Of a stretch of 8,133 nt of DNA, positions 5,775-8,133 are shown one piece after another (positions within the stretch are counted from its first letter, which is position 1; each line of letters starts with the position of its first letter). Below the pieces are notes generated by a model. That model was not told the DNA's origin, searched no databases, and saw nothing but the letters and a program-made list of their open reading frames with translations. This DNA is from an uncultured Opitutia bacterium (GTDB lineage Bacteria; Verrucomicrobiota; Verrucomicrobiia; Opitutales; UBA953), in the NCBI GenBank assembly GCA_903853185.1, contig CAINSX010000030.1, positions 1 through 8,133 on the forward strand, read 5' to 3'. Both the position numbers and the translations under genes were made by a program.

Positions 5775-6428
5775 TTAGCGGACCTTCGAAGTCTTGGAGG
5801 TCTTGCCGGTGGTGGGCGCCGCGCCCTTCGCCGCCGTCGGATCGCCGCCGCGCTGGCGCTGCGAACCGTCGGTAGCGGTGCCGTCGGCATTGCCGCCGCG
5901 GCCTTTGCCGAACTTGTCGCGCATGGACTGACGGAAGGCTTCGACCTGCTCAGGGGTGAGATTCGCGGTGCCGCCTGCTCCGGGCGCACCGGCGACGACT
6001 CCCTGCGGGGCGACGACATTGGAGACGGCCGCGAGCTGCGCGGCGCTCGGACCGCGATACGCGATCACGACGGCTTGGTGGAGCGCCATCTGCTGGGGCT
6101 GGCCACCGTTATCGATCACGAGGGTTTCATTCGCGGCATCAAAGCCTTTCACGACGACCGGGACGTTCGTCGACGGGGCTTCGCCTTCGGCCACCCAGCT
6201 CGACTGCCTGGTCTGGGTGTTGTAGATGCTGTAGTAGCTCACGCCGCCTTCGGCATACATGCCACGGAACTCGAGCGTGCTCGGGGCCACGCCCGGACCG
6301 ACCGGCGCACCGGTGCCACCGAAGGGCGAGTTCTTGACGAGGCCTTCGAGGTCGACCGCCGATGCGGTGCCAAGGCCGAGCAGGGCCGCGGTCAGCAGGC
6401 TGCAGGTGAGACGGGGGAGGGTGCGCAT
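5775..6428 (-). CDS. Secreted operon-leading protein with possible GspC/PilP-like HR domain
   Basis: With the ATG at 6428-6426 this is 217 residues and starts with a clean signal peptide: basic MRTLPR, a hydrophobic core, and cleavage probable at ASA|VD (after residue 24). Upstream in-frame codons reach 6467 but would place 13 extra residues before the signal. The mature protein opens with LEGLVKNSPFGG, recalling the short motif before the HR domain of GspC. Residues about 51-116 alternate like an HR/PilP beta domain: LEFRGM, YYSIYN, SSWVAEGEA, VVVKGFDAANETLVI, MALHQA. A Gly/Ala/Pro linker, a short helix LTPEQVEAFRQSMRDKF (about 147-163) and a Gly/Lys/Thr-rich basic tail follow. Standing first in a G-to-M operon lacking a recognisable gspC fits a GspC/PilP role linking platform and secretin, but that is inference. 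A plain periplasmic accessory protein is the alternative. Confidence 0.62.
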   Translation of the reverse strand: MRTLPRLTCSLLTAALLGLGTASAVDLEGLVKNSPFGGTGAPVGPGVAPSTLEFRGMYAEGGVSYYSIYNTQTRQSSWVAEGEAPSTNVPVVVKGFDAANETLVIDNGGQPQQMALHQAVVIAYRGPSAAQLAAVSNVVAPQGVVAGAPGAGGTANLTPEQVEAFRQSMRDKFGKGRGGNADGTATDGSQRQRGGDPTAAKGAAPTTGKTSKTSKVR

Positions 6429-6454
6429 CTTATTAAAGGGGTGGGGTATCTCTA

Positions 6455-6484
6455 AAACACCAAGCAAGGGGTTAGGTTGCCAAC
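6455..6484 (-). promoter_or_regulatory. Promoter-like motif for the secretion operon
   Basis: Read on the minus strand, 6484-6468 is GTTGGCAACCTAACCCC, followed after eight bases by TGTTT at 6459-6455. TTGGCA matches the sigma-70 -35 consensus TTGACA at five of six bases; no good TATAAT lies at 17 bases. The block sits 26-56 bases ahead of the operon's first start. The same bipartite block occurs ahead of the divergent gene, which is the main reason to think it is functional. Confidence 0.45.
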
Positions 6485-6637
6485 TTCATCGCCATCTTGG
6501 ACGCCCCTCCGAGGCGTATCGAGGAATAATGCCTTAAATGGCCTTTTTCACCCTAATTTGAGCCTAAAACCCCTAAGAAGCGTCCGAAACGGCCCATCCA
6601 ATCGATTATCAGTCAGCCGGTTAGGCCTTTTTACGAG

Positions 6638-6656
6638 TTTTTGACAACTTTTTGAC
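6638..6656 (+). promoter_or_regulatory. Direct repeat TTTTTGAC with one-helical-turn spacing
   Basis: TTTTTGAC occurs at 6638-6645 and again at 6649-6656, an 11-base period that puts both copies on the same DNA face. The first includes a perfect TTGACA (6641-6646), but no convincing -10 box lies 16-18 bases downstream, so it is as likely an activator or repressor site as a -35 element. It lies 54 bases ahead of the cytochrome start. Confidence 0.35.
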
Positions 6657-6670
6657 GGTTTAGGCCTTTG

Positions 6671-6700
6671 GTTTGCAACCTAGCCCCGCCCGCTATGTTT
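6671..6700 (+). promoter_or_regulatory. Promoter-like motif for the cytochrome gene
   Basis: GTTTGCAACCTAGCCCC at 6671-6687 matches 15 of 17 bases of the minus-strand motif ahead of the secretion operon, and TGTTT follows at the same eight-base distance (6696-6700). TTTGCA (6672-6677), a 16-base spacer and TATGTT (6694-6699) would form a weak sigma-70-type promoter with four of six matches in each box. Transcription from it would start within a few bases of the ATG at 6710, implying a very short or absent leader. An operator shared by both genes is the alternative reading. Confidence 0.45.
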
Positions 6701-6709
6701 AAATAACGG

Positions 6710-8133
6710 ATGCAGCTCTCGGCCCCTCGCGCAGCTTGGCCCACCCCGATCATCGCGATGCTCGGGGCGGTCGTCTCCGCGTGGTTCTCCCCGGCCTCCG
6801 CCCAGGACTTCCAGAAGGACATCGTGCCGTTTCTGAACAAGTACTGCTACGAGTGCCACGACGCTGAACTGGCCAAGGGCCACCTCAACCTCGAGGGCTT
6901 CAAGGACGACTCCCGTTTCTTCCGCGACCAACGCGTCTGGCGCGAGGTGGTCAGCCAAGTCACCTCGGGCGAGATGCCTCCGGTGAAAAAGAAGGTCCGC
7001 CCCTCGCCCGCCGAAGTCGAAGCGCTCCAGACGTCGGTCCATAAGCTCCTCGCTAACGCCATCGCGAAGGCGAAGCCGGACCCGGGCGATGTCACGATCC
7101 GCCGCCTCAACCGGATGGAGTTCAATAACACGATCCGCGACCTCTGCTACCTGGAAGAGAATTTCTCCGCCGACTTCCCGGCCGACGACACGGGCTACGG
7201 CTTCGACAACATCGGCGACGTGCTCACGTTCTCGCCCATCCACCTCGAGCGTTTCCTTTCGGTCGGCGAACAGATCGCCGCCAAGGCGATGCCTTCCACC
7301 CCCAACGAACTCGACGGCACGGGCTTCGCGATGATCGAGATGTTGCCGAAGGGCCGTCGCGAAGAGCAGCAGCGTTACTTCGATCCGGCTCCTTATCTCA
7401 CGGGCCCGATGACCGCCCCGCGCGACGGCGACTACATCATCTCGGTCAGCCTCCGCTCCACGGGCGCGCCGGGCGATCCCACCGCGAAGGTAGCCTTCGT
7501 CGTCGATGGCGCCGAGGTCGGACAGTATACGTTCAAGTCGATCAAGAAGTCCGAAGTGGCCACGGCTAAGGTCACGCTCAAAGCCGGCAAGCATGAGTTC
7601 ACCCTGAAGTGGCTCAATCCGCCCGCGAAGATTCCCGGCAACGCCCGCACGCTCTCCGGCCTCCGCCTCCGTCTCCTCGGCCCGACCGACACGCGCACCG
7701 AACTGCAGCGTAAGCTCGCCGCGGTGGTGGGCACCACGACCGCCGACGTCCGCGCGAAAGCGGTGGCGAACTGGTTCGTGAGCCGCGCCTTCCGCCGCCC
7801 GGCCACCAACGTCGAAATCGCCCGCTATTCCAAGGTGTTTCTCGCGGGCGAGAAATCCGGCGCCAGCTGGGAAGCCGGCGCGCAGGCGATGATCGCCGTG
7901 GTGCTGGCGTCGCCGAAATTCATCTTCCGCGCGGAACAGGATGAGAAGCCGACTGAACGCGAAGCCCATCCGGTCGGCGAGTTCGCCTTGGCCTCGCGCC
8001 TGAGCTATTTCCTCTGGGGCTCGATGCCCGATGACGAGCTCTTCCAGCTCGCCTACGCGGGCAAGCTTTCCGCCAACCTCGAAGCCCAGACCCGCCGCCT
8101 GCTCAAAGACCCGCGCGCGCAGTTCCTCACGCA
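6710..8133 (+). CDS. Secreted planctomycete-type cytochrome c protein, DUF1587/DUF1595/DUF1592 (partial)
   Basis: The frame is open from the ATG at 6710 (an in-frame TAA lies six bases upstream) to the window end, giving 474 codons. A signal peptide is clear, with cleavage probable at ASA|QD (after residue 31). Next comes a PSCyt1-type heme domain: C46-Y-E-C49-H50 binds heme c covalently, and M89 in GEMPP is the likely distal ligand. Then DUF1587/PSD3 (about 128-192, starting TIRRLNRMEFNNTIRDL), a beta-rich module (about 235-333) resembling a carbohydrate-binding domain, DUF1595/PSD5 (about 340-410, with RAFRRPAT and ASPKFIFRAE), and the start of DUF1592/PSD4 (from about 422, LASRLSYFLWGSMPDDEL). 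DUF1588 and DUF1585 would be expected beyond the window. The family is abundant in Planctomycetota and Verrucomicrobiota and is suspected to couple electron transfer to polysaccharide or other extracellular work; its reaction is unknown. Confidence 0.93.
   Translation, partial: MQLSAPRAAWPTPIIAMLGAVVSAWFSPASAQDFQKDIVPFLNKYCYECHDAELAKGHLNLEGFKDDSRFFRDQRVWREVVSQVTSGEMPPVKKKVRPSPAEVEALQTSVHKLLANAIAKAKPDPGDVTIRRLNRMEFNNTIRDLCYLEENFSADFPADDTGYGFDNIGDVLTFSPIHLERFLSVGEQIAAKAMPSTPNELDGTGFAMIEMLPKGRREEQQRYFDPAPYLTGPMTAPRDGDYIISVSLRSTGAPGDPTAKVAFVVDGAEVGQYTFKSIKKSEVATAKVTLKAGKHEFTLKWLNPPAKIPGNARTLSGLRLRLLGPTDTRTELQRKLAAVVGTTTADVRAKAVANWFVSRAFRRPATNVEIARYSKVFLAGEKSGASWEAGAQAMIAVVLASPKFIFRAEQDEKPTEREAHPVGEFALASRLSYFLWGSMPDDELFQLAYAGKLSANLEAQTRRLLKDPRAQFLT

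Larger units (their letters stand above)
6429..6709. promoter_or_regulatory. Divergent control region between the secretion operon and the cytochrome gene
   Basis: These 281 bases lie between two divergent starts (6428 on minus, 6710 on plus) and are visibly more AT-rich than their surroundings, so both promoters should lie here. I see a matched pair of promoter-like motifs facing outward (6455-6484 on minus, 6671-6700 on plus), two TTTTTGAC repeats 11 bases apart (6638-6656), and three GGCCTTT copies (6540-6546, 6624-6630, 6663-6669), the first two followed by two more T. Neither start is preceded by a Shine-Dalgarno sequence. No riboswitch-like or coding element is evident. Confidence 0.7.

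Noticed and set aside
5756..6019. N-terminal extension of gspG up to 6019
   Set aside because: The frame is open, but the added residues are Pro/Arg/Ser-rich, overlap the preceding gene, and would put 88 residues before the prepilin cleavage site; the ATG at 5755 gives the standard short leader.
6429..6467. Upstream start for the first operon gene (13 extra residues)
   Set aside because: It would add MLGVLEIPHPFNK ahead of a normal signal peptide and would lie over the candidate promoter element; the ATG at 6428 is the better start.
6641..6670. Consensus sigma-70 promoter from the perfect TTGACA at 6641
   Set aside because: No TATAAT-like box occurs 15-19 bases downstream (the region reads GTTTAGGCCTTTGG), so the -35 match alone is not enough.
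6680..7969. Long (429-codon) open frame on the minus strand opposite the cytochrome gene
   Set aside because: Its translation is Arg/Glu/Gly/Ala-rich without any domain and lies exactly antisense to a well-supported gene with heme and DUF1587 motifs. It also spans into the promoter region. It is a GC-rich shadow frame.

Overview
The window is GC-rich (by eye, above 60%), tightly packed bacterial DNA dominated by a type II secretion system (T2SS) pseudopilus and assembly-platform operon. A multidomain cytochrome of the planctomycete type (PSCyt1/DUF1587/DUF1595/DUF1592) lies beside it. That cytochrome family, the absence of Shine-Dalgarno sequences and the base composition suggest a member of the Planctomycetota-Verrucomicrobiota group. 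My best guess is Verrucomicrobiota, probably Opitutae-like; this is inference from protein style, not a database match.

Layout. Bases 1-162 (+) are the last 53 codons of a GspF/PilC-type inner-membrane platform protein. Bases 163-511 carry no gene and hold a dense set of repeats between convergent genes: two tandem hairpins headed by AGGTAGGG, a CAGGT/ACCTG-rich imperfect inverted repeat, an inverted AGGTAGGG copy, and a short direct repeat. From 6428 down to 512 (-) runs one operon: a secreted protein resembling the HR domain of GspC/PilP, then gspG, gspH, gspI, gspJ, gspK, gspL and gspM. All six junctions from G/H to L/M are exact 4-base NTGA overlaps, and none of the starts has a visible Shine-Dalgarno sequence. 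Bases 6429-6709 are a divergent, more AT-rich control region. From 6710 (+) a secreted c-type cytochrome with planctomycete-family domains runs off the end of the window.

How they work together. GspG is the major pseudopilin and GspH, I, J and K are minor pseudopilins that form the tip complex. GspL, GspM and the GspF-like protein form the inner-membrane platform. The first operon gene may supply the GspC/PilP-like link to the secretin. The ATPase (GspE), secretin (GspD) and prepilin peptidase (GspO) are not in the window. The divergent cytochrome is an exported protein, and its promoter region shares a 17-base motif plus an equally spaced TGTTT with the promoter region of the secretion operon, arranged as an inverted pair. 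This suggests common regulation and makes the cytochrome a candidate T2SS-related protein.

I found no CRISPR array, tRNA, rRNA, transposase, phage gene or toxin-antitoxin pair. The core is a recognisable lineage-specific T2SS rather than a wholly new system. The most novel points are the divergent shared promoter motif, the GTAG-headed hairpin composite and the cryptic GspC-like leader gene.
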